DNA from: Septoria linicola
Taxonomy: Eukaryota > Ascomycota > Dothideomycetes > Mycosphaerellales > Mycosphaerellaceae
Assembly: GCA_024114885.1 (NCBI GenBank)
Contig: CP099424.1
Location: 558,001 to 622,000 of the forward strand
Length of the DNA stretch: 64,000 nt
Direction: 5' to 3'
Shown: positions 31,918 to 42,867 of the stretch, in pieces
Layout of the letters: each line of letters starts with the position of its first letter
How positions within the stretch are numbered: position 1 is the first letter of the stretch
Notes under the pieces: generated by a model
The model's database searches: none
Seen by the model: the letters and a program-made list of their open reading frames with translations, nothing else
What the model was told of the DNA's origin: nothing
Position numbers and translations under genes: made by a program

Positions 31918-33271
31918 GATGGTGGCGTTGGCTCTTTGGCGTATTCGAGAACTCGAGGACTATCGACAACTTCGGCACATTTTCGCTGCATCAATTAGCA
32001 CACTGCACTGCTCACTGCTCAAGTGAATAGTCATACTGACCTGGTGAGGCGAAAGTGTTCGTCACTTCCAGAAGAACTGCTGACACATGCCAAAACGCTA
32101 AGCCGAGATCGGTCAGCCGCCGATCAGGCAGAGCCGCATGCATCATCAGCATCTCTCTCCTCTCTGCCACCACAACTTGTCCGCAAGTGTTACTCTGCCG
32201 CTTCCCACCCGGTCGAAGGACAAGAAACCGCTGGCCGTTTTCCTCACGAGAATCTAGAACACCGCGGAGCATTACTCCATTGCATGACTTAGCCGCTCAT
32301 TCGTGCAATGCATGGTTTACCCACGGTGGCGCCAGATGTCTCTGTATCTGGCCTGGCCGGTTCACATTGATAGCTGTGCCACTTTGAAGTGGTGCAACCA
32401 TCTGGGGACGACTGGAGCTGGGCGGTGCCGTTGTTACCCCGCTCGCCATGCGCATGAGAGCGTGAGACATCGAACTCCAAGCGTGGTATGGCCCCACAGT
32501 CGCTTAACAAGTGCGACTACTAGGGCTCGGACTAGGTCCATCTCAGGCTGATAAGCATGTTAGTGCTAAGGATATACTGTGGCTCGAGGCGCTCCGATCA
32601 TTAGGCAATCACTGGCGACACCACGAACATCTCTTTTAGTGTTGGAAATGCGCGACTAGCGGTCGCGCATAAGCCAGCATATCGCACGTGGTGTGTCCCT
32701 AGACGCTCAGCCGTGTTGAACACTGTGCAGATGGATCTCACTTGTATGCGTCGGTCGACACGCCCCCATTGTTAACCAAAGGTCAAGCCTCGCAGAAGAC
32801 ATGCGCCAGGAATAACCGGAAGAACTGTTCCACGTTCAGGCGTCTGTCTAGTTGTGGCCAGCACAGGCGCTGGATTGTCTCCTACGTTATGCACATACTT
32901 CGGTACTTCGCGACGGGTTGCTAGCACGATGCCTTTAGTTCCTTCGCTGACATTGCACAACAATGTGCAATATCGATTACTGCAGTATCAACGTGTGCTA
33001 TGCTAGGCGACCCGCCGGGTGCTCAGTATACGGCCTCCGCAATCGCAATAGTGAGACAAGTCGGTGGGCCGAACTTTTTAGCTGCAATAGCAGCTTCGCA
33101 GACACGGGCTCTGGCCATCTTGGTGCTTGTGCCAAACAGCATGTGGCATTCGCTGTCTAGTCTGCGACTGGATAGTATATAGTCCCTGGAGAGCCGTGGT
33201 GATCGTTCGCCATTCAGCCCAGCTCATCCAGACTCCTCAGTACTTACAACCGCCGACCACATTCAGCAACA
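31918..33271. other. 1.35 kb gene-poor region
   Basis: Left part is the promoter of the Ufd1-like gene; right part is the promoter of the small secreted protein. No other gene is supported. Confidence 0.45.
33176..33182 (+). promoter_or_regulatory. Possible TATA element of the small secreted protein gene
   Basis: TATATAG sits about 90 bp before the ATG of the three-exon secreted protein. Support is positional only. Confidence 0.3.
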
Positions 33272-33733
33272 ATGCAGTTCAAGAACATCATCATCACTCT
33301 CGCAGCAGTAGCTGTTGGCGTTGAAGGCGCCGTCTACGACGCCTGCAAGTGCCACGACAGGAACACAGGCGTAAGTATATGCTTGAAACTCAATCTACGA
33401 TGAACATTCGCCGGAAACGCCGTACTGACATGTCTGTGTGGGTGCAGCTTCAAAATGACTGGGCCACCGAGAGGGCTTGCAATGAGTACCGTGACGATAT
33501 CCCTGCTCGAGTCAAGTATTATCCGGACAACCACCATGCATGCAAACCAGATACTTCTGTCAGCGATGGCGACATGATTGTGAGATCGCACCACGGCATC
33601 ACTGATCTCTGCGTACGACTGCTAACCCGAAACTCGACAGGACAACTGGCTTTTCGGTCTGAAGTGCTGGAGACAGGGCGAGCAATTCTACCAGTACTGC
33701 TGGGGCAAGAAGGGTCCTTTCGACAAGCAGTAG
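33272..33733 (+). CDS. Small secreted cysteine-rich protein, effector-like
   Basis: Three exons: 33272-33370, 33448-33579 and 33641-33733, with donors GTAAGT and GTGAGA, a GCTAAC branch in intron 2, and CAG acceptors; 107 aa. Signal peptide MQFKNIIITLAAVAVGVEGA. The mature protein of about 87 residues has six cysteines (DACKCHD, RACNEY, HACKPD, LKCWRQ, QYCWGK), enough for three disulfides, and is rich in aromatic residues. It lies alone in about 3 kb of gene-poor DNA. Size, cysteines and isolation are typical of plant-pathogen effectors, but no family is recognised; antimicrobial or structural roles are equally possible. Confidence 0.72.
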
Positions 33734-35151
33734 AGTTATTCTTGCAGGCTTCTTCCTGTTTGTTGAATTTTGTAAGAGATGGGTGTATGATGGATGAATG
33801 ATGTTACCAGAGTCTGACCAGCTGTGATCAAATGCGAATGATACGATCCTCTAACGTTGACAATTTTCTTCCGGACACCGAACAATGCTCCCATTTGACG
33901 CTGCCGCCCATTATGCCAGAACAAACTGCATGCACAATGCTACATGCTGTCTTGATCATGCGACGCCTTGCATATGCCTCGAGATTCGAAGATCCTTTCA
34001 GCCTGATGAATGTGCCATCTCGCACGCGTCTAGGCTACGCTTCAGCTTCGCTTTCTGGCAAGCCTCTCACGTTGGATCTTGTCTGCGATGTCGCGCGATA
34101 ATGGACGCGTTCCTGTTGCGCGTGTCGACGTGAAGCTCTACGCGACTGTCAACGCGATCGAAGGACGAACTTCGCGCGCTTTGTACGCTGGATGACATCT
34201 TCGAATATGCACAAGGTGAGGTCAAAGGTGACTCACAATCCGAAACGCTCGGGAGCTGTCCTGTGCATGTTTGAGATCTTCTGGCTGCAGACGTGCAATG
34301 CAACATCGAAGTCTGTCGGAGTGGTATCCAATCAGATTGCACAAGCTGTCCAAGCTTTGGTACGCGCTCTCCACGCGCCGAACTCCAACCTCTTCCTTTC
34401 CTTAACCGCCCACAACAACAACTTCGACTACCGATGCACCTAGCAGTGGAGCTCCGCAGACCGCTGCACTCATCGGACCGGGGCATGTGGAAATGTTTCA
34501 TCTTGCTAACCGCCTTCCCAGGCGTTTGCTTGTGAGCCAAAGTTAGCAGCAGCCTCTATGCAGCCACTCGTCTTCGTTCCTCGACGACTACCATGATGAC
34601 AAACAGATATGCCGTCTACAACTGGACCAGCAGTTTACACTCTTGTGAAACTCAAGCAGACCCTCAACCAGGCTCCAAGCCGTTTCACAGACCTGCGCCG
34701 GGGCGTTAGCCTACTGCTGCAGTGCTCAAGAAGGCACAATGGTCCACAGCAATATGCTAGCCTCTGAGCACGGATGTATGCTGCACATCTTCAAGGCTCG
34801 TTTCAGGCTTGCCAAAATGACGCTACGCTTCTGCGGCCCATGCTTGTGGTCGTACTACTCGGTATGGATCAACCTCTGTGCCTTTGTCGCGCATATAGGA
34901 ATCAGCTTACCCGCGCGCCTTGTTGCTGCTCTTTCTCTCCGACTGGAATCACCAACTGTTCGACTGCGCTGCTGAAGCTTGTGACGAGCTCGACGAGTCT
35001 CCTTGTCCGTCTCTTTCCTTTGTGCGACTTTGTTATTGGCATTCGTTCGGAGCTGGTCTCCTGCCCTTGCTAGTCTACCTTACTACTGTCTAATAGCGAA
35101 CCCGTTCACCTGTTGTCAGTACTGGCTCTGGAAGCCACACCAAGACTGATA
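33734..35151. other. 1.4 kb gene-poor region
   Basis: Lies between the small secreted protein gene and the next plus-strand gene. Reading frames are short and lack features. The last few hundred bases should hold the promoter and leader of the gene at 35152. Confidence 0.45.
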
Positions 35152-36897
35152 ATGGACTTTCGACAATTTACGCCACCTGCAGATATTGAAAGTTGTGGTT
35201 ACGATGACTTGCAGTGCCCTGGTGGCAGTGCAGGCACAGATGGTACCTATTTCCAACAAGACTGGTCCCCACAGACGACCTTCACTGCGGCCACCACCCC
35301 ACCGCGATCACCTATGATCATTCGAGAAAATGGGTCAAGACTTTTACCGAAGCCACGATATCAAGATCAGCTCGTTGAGCCGAGCTACTTCCACTCTTCA
35401 GCTTTCCATACACACAACAGGACAAGCTCGTTACCAGTAAACGTGTTTCGAAGCACATTCGGGCCTGCTCTACCTCAACATCAGGCGGACCGTCGATCGA
35501 CGAGTCCATATCCTCATGCCAGGTCTATCTCCACTGCACCGCGTCAGTCCGCATCGCCTGCTCCAACAGATCATCTTAGCATTAGTCGGCCTTCGATCAG
35601 CAGCATGCGTTCAGTCTCCTCTTCTCACATCTCAAGCGTACGATCGCACTCGCGTAATGTCTCGTCAAGCAGCATTGATGCAGCCATGCTTAGCCGATAT
35701 GGCTACCCAACCTACCGACAGAGTCCAAACACTCAGCAACTGCCTGTGTCGATGCCAGCTTCCAGACCGCCGACAGCGATGAGCTTCCTCGCTCCTATCG
35801 CCACGCCGAGTGCGCAGATGCAGTCGTATCCAAGTCATCGACGAACTGCCAGTCCGCCAGCCCGGCCCTCACGACTGTCTGTAGAGGCAGACATGCCAGT
35901 AGAGTCTGATGTGCCCAGTCCCACGTCAACAGTTGTGGACTACCTGTGTCAGCCCAATCCGGCTCCCTCACTCATCAAGAAGATCACCAAAGCCGATACA
36001 AGCCAAGTCAATCACTTTTGGTTCGACATCCGCAATCTCAAGTCTTGGTCTGACTTCACCGTGGACACCATCTCATCGATCCCCGGGTTGCTTGACTTAC
36101 TCCAGATCGACGTCTCGATGAAGTCTCTTCCACAACCAGCACAAGTCAATCTAGCACCAGAAACACCTGCCCAGCTAGCAGAGCTCTGCGCCTTGCACCA
36201 CGCCGTCAAAGTCAACGCAGCCCTCAAAGTAGCCCAAGGCGACAAACACATCGCAATGCGAAGTCTGCGCTCTGGACCCGGAGCTCGCCAACAACCAGAA
36301 TTCGTCGCAAACTATCGGTCCGATGGCGAAAAGACCATCTACGGCGACGGTCGTGGACGTGTCGTCGGCATTGTCAAATCCTATGACCAATGGAACTCGG
36401 GCTACAGGAATGGCTCTCCCATCGACAAGATCCGCTACCTCGAACATCTCGCTCACCTCCACCGCTTCATGCGCGAGCACGGCACTCGCTATGGCTTCAT
36501 CATGACCGAAATTGAACTCGTATGCGTCCGAGCCGGCGGTCCTCCATCCTCCGCAGACGACAATATCCCACTCTTCGGCTACCTCGAAGTCGCCCCTCCA
36601 GTCCAAATCTCTGCATCAGGCCTCAATGAAGATGGCAGCTTAAAGATGACTGCCGATCTCGCACTTTGGTACCTCCACATGCTTGCGAAAGAACAACCGT
36701 TTCCTGGTCAATTCCACTGGAAAGTCGACGTTGGTGGACCGAGTGCGCTGACGAGAAAACATCATTTACCGAGGGATGATTGGATGCCCAAGGTGAATTT
36801 GCAGGATAAGAGGGTCAGTAAGAGGGCGAGAGGGTGGACGTGGCCGAATGAGCCGTTGCATAAGAGGGAGTGTGGGAGGGTGGGGAGGAAGAGGTAG
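35152..36897 (+). CDS. Conserved fungal protein of unknown function, Ser/Pro-rich N-terminus
   Basis: Single exon, 581 aa from ATG 35152 (MDFRQFTPPADIESC); the open frame extends upstream only through a non-ATG codon. Residues 1-270 are disordered and rich in Ser, Pro, Thr and Arg (SISRPSISSMRSVSSSHISS). Residues 280-560 form a compact conserved-looking region: NHFWFDIRNLKSWSDFTVDT, EFVANYRSDGEKTIYGDGRG, FMREHGTRYGFIMTEIELVC and ALWYLHMLAKEQPFPGQFHW. The C-terminus is basic (RVSKRARGW; CGRVGRKR), possibly a nuclear signal. No catalytic motif is recognised. Confidence 0.8.
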   Translation: MDFRQFTPPADIESCGYDDLQCPGGSAGTDGTYFQQDWSPQTTFTAATTPPRSPMIIRENGSRLLPKPRYQDQLVEPSYFHSSAFHTHNRTSSLPVNVFRSTFGPALPQHQADRRSTSPYPHARSISTAPRQSASPAPTDHLSISRPSISSMRSVSSSHISSVRSHSRNVSSSSIDAAMLSRYGYPTYRQSPNTQQLPVSMPASRPPTAMSFLAPIATPSAQMQSYPSHRRTASPPARPSRLSVEADMPVESDVPSPTSTVVDYLCQPNPAPSLIKKITKADTSQVNHFWFDIRNLKSWSDFTVDTISSIPGLLDLLQIDVSMKSLPQPAQVNLAPETPAQLAELCALHHAVKVNAALKVAQGDKHIAMRSLRSGPGARQQPEFVANYRSDGEKTIYGDGRGRVVGIVKSYDQWNSGYRNGSPIDKIRYLEHLAHLHRFMREHGTRYGFIMTEIELVCVRAGGPPSSADDNIPLFGYLEVAPPVQISASGLNEDGSLKMTADLALWYLHMLAKEQPFPGQFHWKVDVGGPSALTRKHHLPRDDWMPKVNLQDKRVSKRARGWTWPNEPLHKRECGRVGRKR

Positions 36898-37249
36898 CCC
36901 TTGTTGAAGAGGAACCGCTTGGTGCTTGGCGGTATCAGATTTCTGGAGGTGGTGAATATGAGTTTGCGAGGAATGATAATAGCACATGGCAGGTCTGTGT
37001 GTGCAGGACACGACAGCTTCACTAAACACGCTTTTTCTGTTAGAGTACAAGAGAAGAGGAGAGACAAGTCAGAAGACCTGTACATAGCACAGCCAAAACA
37101 ACGACCGAGATTCTGGTCATTCCAAAAATGGAAACGTCTCTAATGCAGTGGCAACACTCTGCTGCATCACCACCACTTCTCTCGCGTCTATCTTTACATA
37201 CATACTCTTCCACCCCACCCCACCCCACCCCACCCACATACAAACAACT
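36898..37249. other. Intergenic between convergent genes
   Basis: 3' flanks of the unknown gene and of ERG2. It contains a short CACCC repeat (listed separately). No gene seen. Confidence 0.45.
37211..37236. repeat. CACCC microsatellite
   Basis: Five uninterrupted CACCC units just beyond the ERG2 stop codon, probably in its 3' UTR. Confidence 0.85.
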
Positions 37250-37999
37250 CTACAACTTCCCCTTCATCAAATTCCCCACCATCTCCCTCCCCGTCACAAC
37301 CGTCGTCCGCCACAACGTCGGGAAATCCAAGGTACTACTCAACGTATCCGCATACCCGAAACCCAACATGGGCGGGATCCAGCCCCTCGCATACTCCAGA
37401 GCAAAACACGCCGAGTCCATTTTATACTGCTTGACATCTCCACGCTTCAAATGGTGCACGCTGCCAGCGGGGTAAGTTTCCGTCACGTAGGGGTTCCGGG
37501 GGTCGTAGGCGAGTTGGGTTCCGGTCAGGATGTGGAAGTAGTCGTCGGCGGTGTGTCGCCCTGTGTGGCCTTCGGTTCCGATGGATGTGCCGAATATTAT
37601 GAGGTATTCTGTTAAGCCTGGAACACAAAAGAAAAAGAGCGAGGTGTTAGAGATGTGTGTGTGGTCTTTTTATGTTCTGTCTGGTGCAGGAGGAGGAAAA
37701 GACGTACTAGCGTGAATAATGTACATGGCGCCCATGGCTCCGCCGGCATTATTGAAGATGTATTCTTCTTCGAAGTTCAGATGGGGCTTGACGCTGTCGA
37801 TGGCGGAGAGTTGGGAGACGATGCTCGAGACGATGGCTTGGGTGTTGTTGCCATGTTGGTCGATGGCGCTGAGTGCGATCTTGTGGAGTTGGGCTGGGTT
37901 AAAGATGTAGAAACTATCGAGGTTTGCTTCGAGGACTGCGTAGATTCCGTACGCGATTGCGAAGAGTAGGACTGATATGGAGATCTTTTGAAAGTCCAT
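37250..37999 (-). CDS. erg2: C-8 sterol isomerase ERG2 (sigma-1 receptor family)
   Basis: Two exons, 37708-37999 and 37250-37617 on minus (GTACGT donor, CCAG acceptor); 219 aa, the usual length. An N-terminal membrane anchor (ISVLLFAIAYGIYAVL) is followed by the ERG2/sigma-1 domain: FYIFNPAQLHKIALSAI, NNAGGAMGAMYIIHASLTEY, EGHTGRHTADDYFHILTG and YARGWIPPMLGFGYADTL. It isomerises fecosterol to episterol in the ER in ergosterol synthesis and is the morpholine fungicide target. The start is chosen at MDFQKIS because the open frame upstream lacks conservation. DAP1, another sterol-pathway factor, lies 2.9 kb away. Confidence 0.93.
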
Positions 38000-38721
38000 C
38001 TTGTAGCTTTTGGTCTTGGCCAATGGCTCTAAAAGGGAGAGGTCTTGTGTTTTCCGATGATAATTTTGGTTGACGCTGGTTTTAAGGAGTGACTTGAATT
38101 CGAGTAACCGAGAGAATGCCGCTTCAGACAATCTCAGATGTTGTTGTGCTGTCAATGTTGTACAGTAAACATTTTTGACCATTGCATGGACTGAGATTGG
38201 TAGCGCATCGTACGAGGTCGTCCCTGCCAAGAATAGGAGATGCGAAAGTGGAGCCGCAAGATGCATAAAGTTTGTCTGAATGGTGCTTCTCCATCCTTCT
38301 CACGACCACATCCGCCGTGGATGCCGCGGGCTCGGTCACTTGATAGTCTTTGCGACATGGTTGCTATATGATGATAGAGATGGGAGAGAGGCTGTAGCAT
38401 TGCTTAAGGAAGAGAAGAGACCCGGTGCTATACGTTAGAAGTAGAGGTTGATCACAAGAGTCAAAGGTAGGTATCGCAACATCAATTCTTCTGACATTAC
38501 TAAAAGCTGTATCATCAATCATCGGCCACATCCCTCCAGGACGGCCTTTTCGAATACACAAAGCACGCACGCTCGCTGCTAACCGCCAGTCACAAAAGCT
38601 GCCCAGTCCTCGATGCAAATGCAGTCGAGTCCTGATCCAAAATGCTGCCCCTAAAACAGCCCGCTTGCTCAATAGCATGACTACGGAGGATTGTCCCTCT
38701 CCAATAGCCGTCTGTCATCGA
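38000..38721. other. ERG2 promoter region and 3' flank of next gene
   Basis: The 722-bp gap upstream of ERG2 holds its promoter; both flanking genes are on minus. I did not see an unmistakable sterol-response element. No other gene supported. Confidence 0.4.
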
Positions 38722-40302
38722 TCAGCCAGTCACACGCCGCACCCAGAGTCCTTCCTCCTCGCCATAGCCCTCCTTCCTACGCGCCCGCGCAATCGAGATC
38801 CCAATGTCCCGCTCCTCCAGTCTGATCTCCTCTGATCTGACACGCAGTATCTCGAGCTCTTTCTTGGCTGCGCGAACCTCTGCGAACGCGACGTCCATGG
38901 GGCTGGCGTTCTCGATCTTCGCATTCCCCACAATTGCCTTTTCAATGTTCTTGCGTTGCAAGATGATGTCTTGCTCCTTTGCGAGCAGGAGCTCGAGATG
39001 GGACATGGGGCTGATTGGGGACACCATATCTGGTGGAAGTGGTAGCGACTTCTTTGCCGAGCCAGGAGCTTCGTCAGTGGCGGAGCGCTGGTGATTGCTG
39101 GTGACGACGTTGAGCTGGGATTTGACTGAGGCGGAAGTATCAGAGGGCAACACTGGTGCAGCTGAGCATACCCTGCGCGGTTGTGGATTCCACTCTTCTC
39201 GATCTTGGCGCTGAATTGGTCGATGACGGGAGAGAATGGACTGTACTGGAGGTGTCTTATACTTCGTAGGTATCGCTGCTGGCGGGCTCGGTGGAGGTGA
39301 GTCGGGACGTGCTTGAGAGCTCGGCAGGCCAGTGTTTGTCGTACTCCAGCTGAAACGACTCACGACTGTGTCTTCGCCCAGTCGAGACAAGTGGTGACCA
39401 TATCGAGGAACCTCGGACTCCACAGAGCGTCCAGTGGAAGGCCTGTCCATTGATGGTCGACTTGCCAGGTCGAAGGAGCCCAAGCCAGGGGTGTCTGATC
39501 CTCCGTACGTTGTCCAGCTGAAGTGACTGCGTGGGTCGCGGTACCCTCGCGTCATCTCAGTGATACTACCATGATCTGTATCGCGTGAAGGTGGCGGGCT
39601 TGGACTTTGCGTTTGTGTCGGAAGAACATTCTCAGCCAGAGACAAGGAACGTGGCGCAGGCTTACGCTTTATGTCGATGAGTCTCACCGTTGGACAAGGC
39701 GTCTCAGATGTAGCATTCGCTCGAGCATATGCTGAAACCTGGGTCGGACCGCCTTGTTTTCGATATGCAAAGTCAGCAACATCAGAGACGGGCGTTCGCT
39801 CAAAGTCGATCGTCTCCCAATCACTCCCTGGTGGGACTGATTTCTCTAGGTCACTGTCTCTCAATGCAGACACGGGCGAAGCATCTTTTGAGCTCGAGCT
39901 ACCTCGCTCGGGCCAATGTCTACGGACTTCGTAGGTATCCCGGGACGATTTGCGAGAGGGATGCTTGACCTCTGAAGCTGTCGAGTTTCCGCTCTGACTG
40001 CTCTCTCGAGGTCGGCCAATGAGTGACATGTCCAGCTTGGATGGCTTGTGTAGCATCGACCGAACCTGCTTAAAGATGGGCAATCGCGACTGCCGCACCT
40101 GAGGGCCATTGTCGGTGATTTGTTGTGAAGTTGAGTACTGATTCTGCTTTTGCACTCGCAAAGGTGGAACTTCTGGCATGACTGAATCCCGGAATGTTGC
40201 TTGGTAGTCGTCTTCACTGTAGACTGACGCGGATGGTGCCAGAGATTTCCGCCCGGGTTGCTCAACCCAAGGACGGTCCTGCATGATCGAGTACTGAGGC
40301 AT
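38722..40302 (-). CDS. Fungal-specific disordered protein with C-terminal coiled coil
   Basis: Single exon, 526 aa from ATG 40302 (MPQYSIMQDRPWVEQPGRKS). About 440 residues are rich in Ser, Pro, Arg and Asp without a recognisable domain (several SPPPS-type and RPS-rich segments, likely phosphorylated). Near the end, a helical stretch LELLLAKEQDIILQRKNIEK ... FAEVRAAKKELEILRVRSEEIRLEERDI is a clear coiled coil. No membrane segment or signal peptide. Function unknown; a scaffolding or cytoskeletal role would be speculation. Confidence 0.7.
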   Translation of the reverse strand: MPQYSIMQDRPWVEQPGRKSLAPSASVYSEDDYQATFRDSVMPEVPPLRVQKQNQYSTSQQITDNGPQVRQSRLPIFKQVRSMLHKPSKLDMSLIGRPRESSQSGNSTASEVKHPSRKSSRDTYEVRRHWPERGSSSSKDASPVSALRDSDLEKSVPPGSDWETIDFERTPVSDVADFAYRKQGGPTQVSAYARANATSETPCPTVRLIDIKRKPAPRSLSLAENVLPTQTQSPSPPPSRDTDHGSITEMTRGYRDPRSHFSWTTYGGSDTPGLGSFDLASRPSMDRPSTGRSVESEVPRYGHHLSRLGEDTVVSRFSWSTTNTGLPSSQARPDSPPPSPPAAIPTKYKTPPVQSILSRHRPIQRQDREEWNPQPRRVCSAAPVLPSDTSASVKSQLNVVTSNHQRSATDEAPGSAKKSLPLPPDMVSPISPMSHLELLLAKEQDIILQRKNIEKAIVGNAKIENASPMDVAFAEVRAAKKELEILRVRSEEIRLEERDIGISIARARRKEGYGEEEGLWVRRVTG

Positions 40303-40852
40303 GATAGGTGTCTGGTGGCGACGCTGTCACGCGCGATGGTCTAGTCCATTTCACACGCTGTTGTCTCGCAGGTGGTTGGCGTGATTGCGGGGCGAAATGA
40401 TCAGTTGATGTGCAGATGCTGGGGAAACAACGGGAGAAGACAGAAGTGCTGTGTACTATTAACTTAGATGTTGATAGTTGATTGTTCTGACGCAGCGTGC
40501 TTGGGTTCACCCGTTGCTCAGCCGTGATGATTACATTGAAGGAGCTGCCGAACGAACATGTGGCTATGGATACGTTCCTCAATTTGTGGGCGCGTGAAAC
40601 AGCAGCGTAGCGCGCGATCTCACAAAGTTGATGGGCCGGCAGCCGACGAACTCGAGAGAGATGAGATGTCGTGATGTCGTGTCAAACGGTCAACGCTGAA
40701 ACAACAACCCAACAGGCTACAGCGCCTGCCAACGCCAGCGAATGAGAGGCGTGTTTCAGGCTTAGAACTAACTTAGTTCTACCTGCGCTTTCTGGTGACC
40801 GATTTGATGATACACCAGCATCTCACCTCGTTCACCCGCACACTTTGACAAA
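40303..40852. promoter_or_regulatory. Divergent promoter region
   Basis: 550 bp between the coiled-coil gene (minus) and DAP1 (plus), which are head to head. No gene supported. Confidence 0.4.
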
Positions 40853-41542
40853 ATGGCCGACAGTAAGCTTCACGATCTAGATGGTCACATCTCTTCACTG
40901 GATATCAGACTTGCTAACGACATGGCAGGTGCGAGTGCGACGGTGGCAGATCCGCCCGTGGGAGGAGTGTACGTTTCAGCGGGCCAGCATTGATGCCCTT
41001 TGCCAATTTCCCGGCCAGACCAGACCAGACCAGACCACATGAAGCGATGGCTGACAACGTGTACAAGGGCAACTGTCGCAACCCCCATCAACCTCATCCT
41101 GCTCTCGCTCTTCATGGTCCTCGTGTATCTGCGCTTGCGTCCAAACAAGACGCTACCGACCCTGCCCGTAGCTCCTCCTCCGACCGTTTTCAGCGTCTTT
41201 ACGCCGCCCCAGCTGGAACCGTTCAATGGAAGGGATGGCAAGCCCATCTACTTTGCCGTCAAGGGCAAGGTCTTCGACGTTTCGTCGGGTCGGAACTTCT
41301 ATGGTCCCGGTGGTCCATATGAGAACTTTGCAGGGAGAGATGCTTCGCGAGGGCTCGCTTGTGGCAGCTTCGATGTAGAAATGTTGACCGAGGATCTGAA
41401 TGGGCCCCTAGACAAGCTAGAGGACCTGGGCGGTGAAGAGATGGAGGCACTGAACGGGTGGGAGGAACGCTTCAACGAGAAGTATCTCGTGGTCGGCAAG
41501 CTGGTGCCTGTTGGACATCCTGACGCTGAGCCGGATGAGTAG
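40853..41542 (+). CDS. dap1: Dap1-like cytochrome b5-type heme protein (MAPR family)
   Basis: Three exons: 40853-40862 (10 nt), 40929-40968 (40 nt) and 41068-41542; 174 aa. Introns have GTAAGC and GTACGT donors and a CTGAC branch in intron 2. After a short N-terminus, one membrane segment (INLILLSLFMVLVYLRL) precedes the MAPR domain: PPQLEPFNGRDGKPIYFAVK, GKVFDVSSGRNFYGPGGPY and NFAGRDASRGLA, containing the conserved tyrosines that coordinate heme in this family. Dap1 binds heme and stabilises Erg11/CYP51-type P450s, linking it to sterol synthesis. The first two exons are too short to be seen as open frames. Confidence 0.9.
41014..41038. repeat. CCAGA pentanucleotide repeat in DAP1 intron 2
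   Basis: About four and a half CCAGA units inside the second DAP1 intron. It lies upstream of the branch point and should not affect coding. Confidence 0.75.
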
Positions 41543-41718
41543 AACAAATCTGGTGGAAGGCTCGAAAATTGAGAAGACTTGCAGCGTTCCTTGCATTTAC
41601 GACATTACGAGATCCAATGACGGCTTCGAGGTGACCTGCAGCTTCCATAAGACTGGGTACAATGTTGCCCTTGGCGTATCTTACTCAGCTCACAGCGCCA
41701 CACAAGATTGCACAATGT

Positions 41719-42469
41719 TTGCCTCAGTCTTTCATGACCCTTTCTATCATGTGCTTCATACGGTAGAAGATGCAGAAACACACACCGTCATGCTGACTTC
41801 AAGCAGAGGGACATCTGGATTTGCTCTGGCCATTATACCAGGAACAAGGTTCTTGCTTAAATTGCAATAACAGCTCATCTATATCGATGGGATCCCACAC
41901 TTCCCTCTGGAATTTGACACACCAATCTATGAATGGGCATTCGCATACCTACTCCCCGGGCACCGAGTCGACCAGACACCACAAAAAATGTCAGACATGC
42001 ATGGCTTGCGAGAGCAGATCCTCTGTAAGGTACAAGTGCTTCGTTGGCAAGGCTACACGCTGACACCTTGCCCGCTAATGCTGCCCTCCTATGGGAACAA
42101 CCACGCGATACATTCGATATCGGCATCCGTCGCGATCCGGACGCGACCTACAGCGCTGTAATCGTGCTCCAAGATGCTACTGATGGCGAGACTGCACAAA
42201 GCTCTCCTGGCCACCAATCAGTGATCGGGGCTTTGAACGATCTGCTTGATGTCCTCGGAGAAGGCCTTGTTGCCAAAATTTGCCCGAAAGAACTCGAAGG
42301 GTCGACTGTCAATACACACGGAGTCGACGGGAGTTTCGTAACATTCAACAGGGGTCTCAATCGCACAGTCTTCGTGAGCATTGATAGGTTCGAGGAAGTG
42401 GTCAGTGAGATGCGGAGTGGCTTCAGCCTTGAAGGCAGGACACGCTCGTTGAGACAGAGCGGCGCCTAA
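41719..42469 (+). pseudogene. Hypothetical gene or relic in two reading frames
   Basis: Coding-like sequence runs from ATG 41719 (MFASVFHDPFYHVLHTVEDA) to a TAA at 41868-41870, then resumes in the same frame (IDGIPHFPLEFDTPIYEWAF; SDMHGLREQILCKVQVLRWQ) to about 42060. It then moves to another frame (LPANAALLWEQPRDTF; FVTFNRGLNRTVFVSIDRFE) and ends at 42469. I could not find a full set of convincing splice sites joining these. It may be a multi-intron gene with weak sites or a decaying gene. The family is not recognised. Confidence 0.35.
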
Positions 42470-42762
42470 GCAGCTTCGCCATTAGTGCTAGGAATTTGGA
42501 AAGAACAGGAGTAGGATGCGTCTTGGGAGAGGCGCTGCTCGTGTGCAGAGGCAGGCATCTCCGCGTCCACGAGCGGCTGAAGTCACGCTTCACACAATGG
42601 CAGACACCCAAGTCCGAATGTTTACGACCCACAAATGCTGTTCACCCCGCTACCCAACACGCTACGCATCACCTCTGCTATGGCTGTGCGTGCGGTCTGG
42701 ATCGACAACATGGTTCAATACACCACAGCTGAGATCTGGAAGAGCTAGTGCGAGCTCATAAG

Positions 42763-42867
42763 CTAGCCGATGGTGTATGGTGTGTTGCGTACTCCGGAGG
42801 TACCCATTTGGGCCATCGCGGCAGGGACTAGAGCTGTAATGAAGGCGAGAACGACTGAGGCTCTCAT
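42763..42867 (-). CDS. Possible small secreted peptide (or first exon of one)
   Basis: ATG at 42867 opens MRASVVLAFITALVPAAMAQ, a convincing signal peptide, followed by 14 residues and a TAG. GT dinucleotides after the signal (GTACCT, GTACGC) could instead start an intron leading to a minus-strand segment ending LNHVVDPDRTHSHSRGDA near 42662. The true extent is uncertain; only the signal-peptide exon is supported. Confidence 0.3.
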   Translation of the reverse strand: MRASVVLAFITALVPAAMAQMGTSGVRNTPYTIG

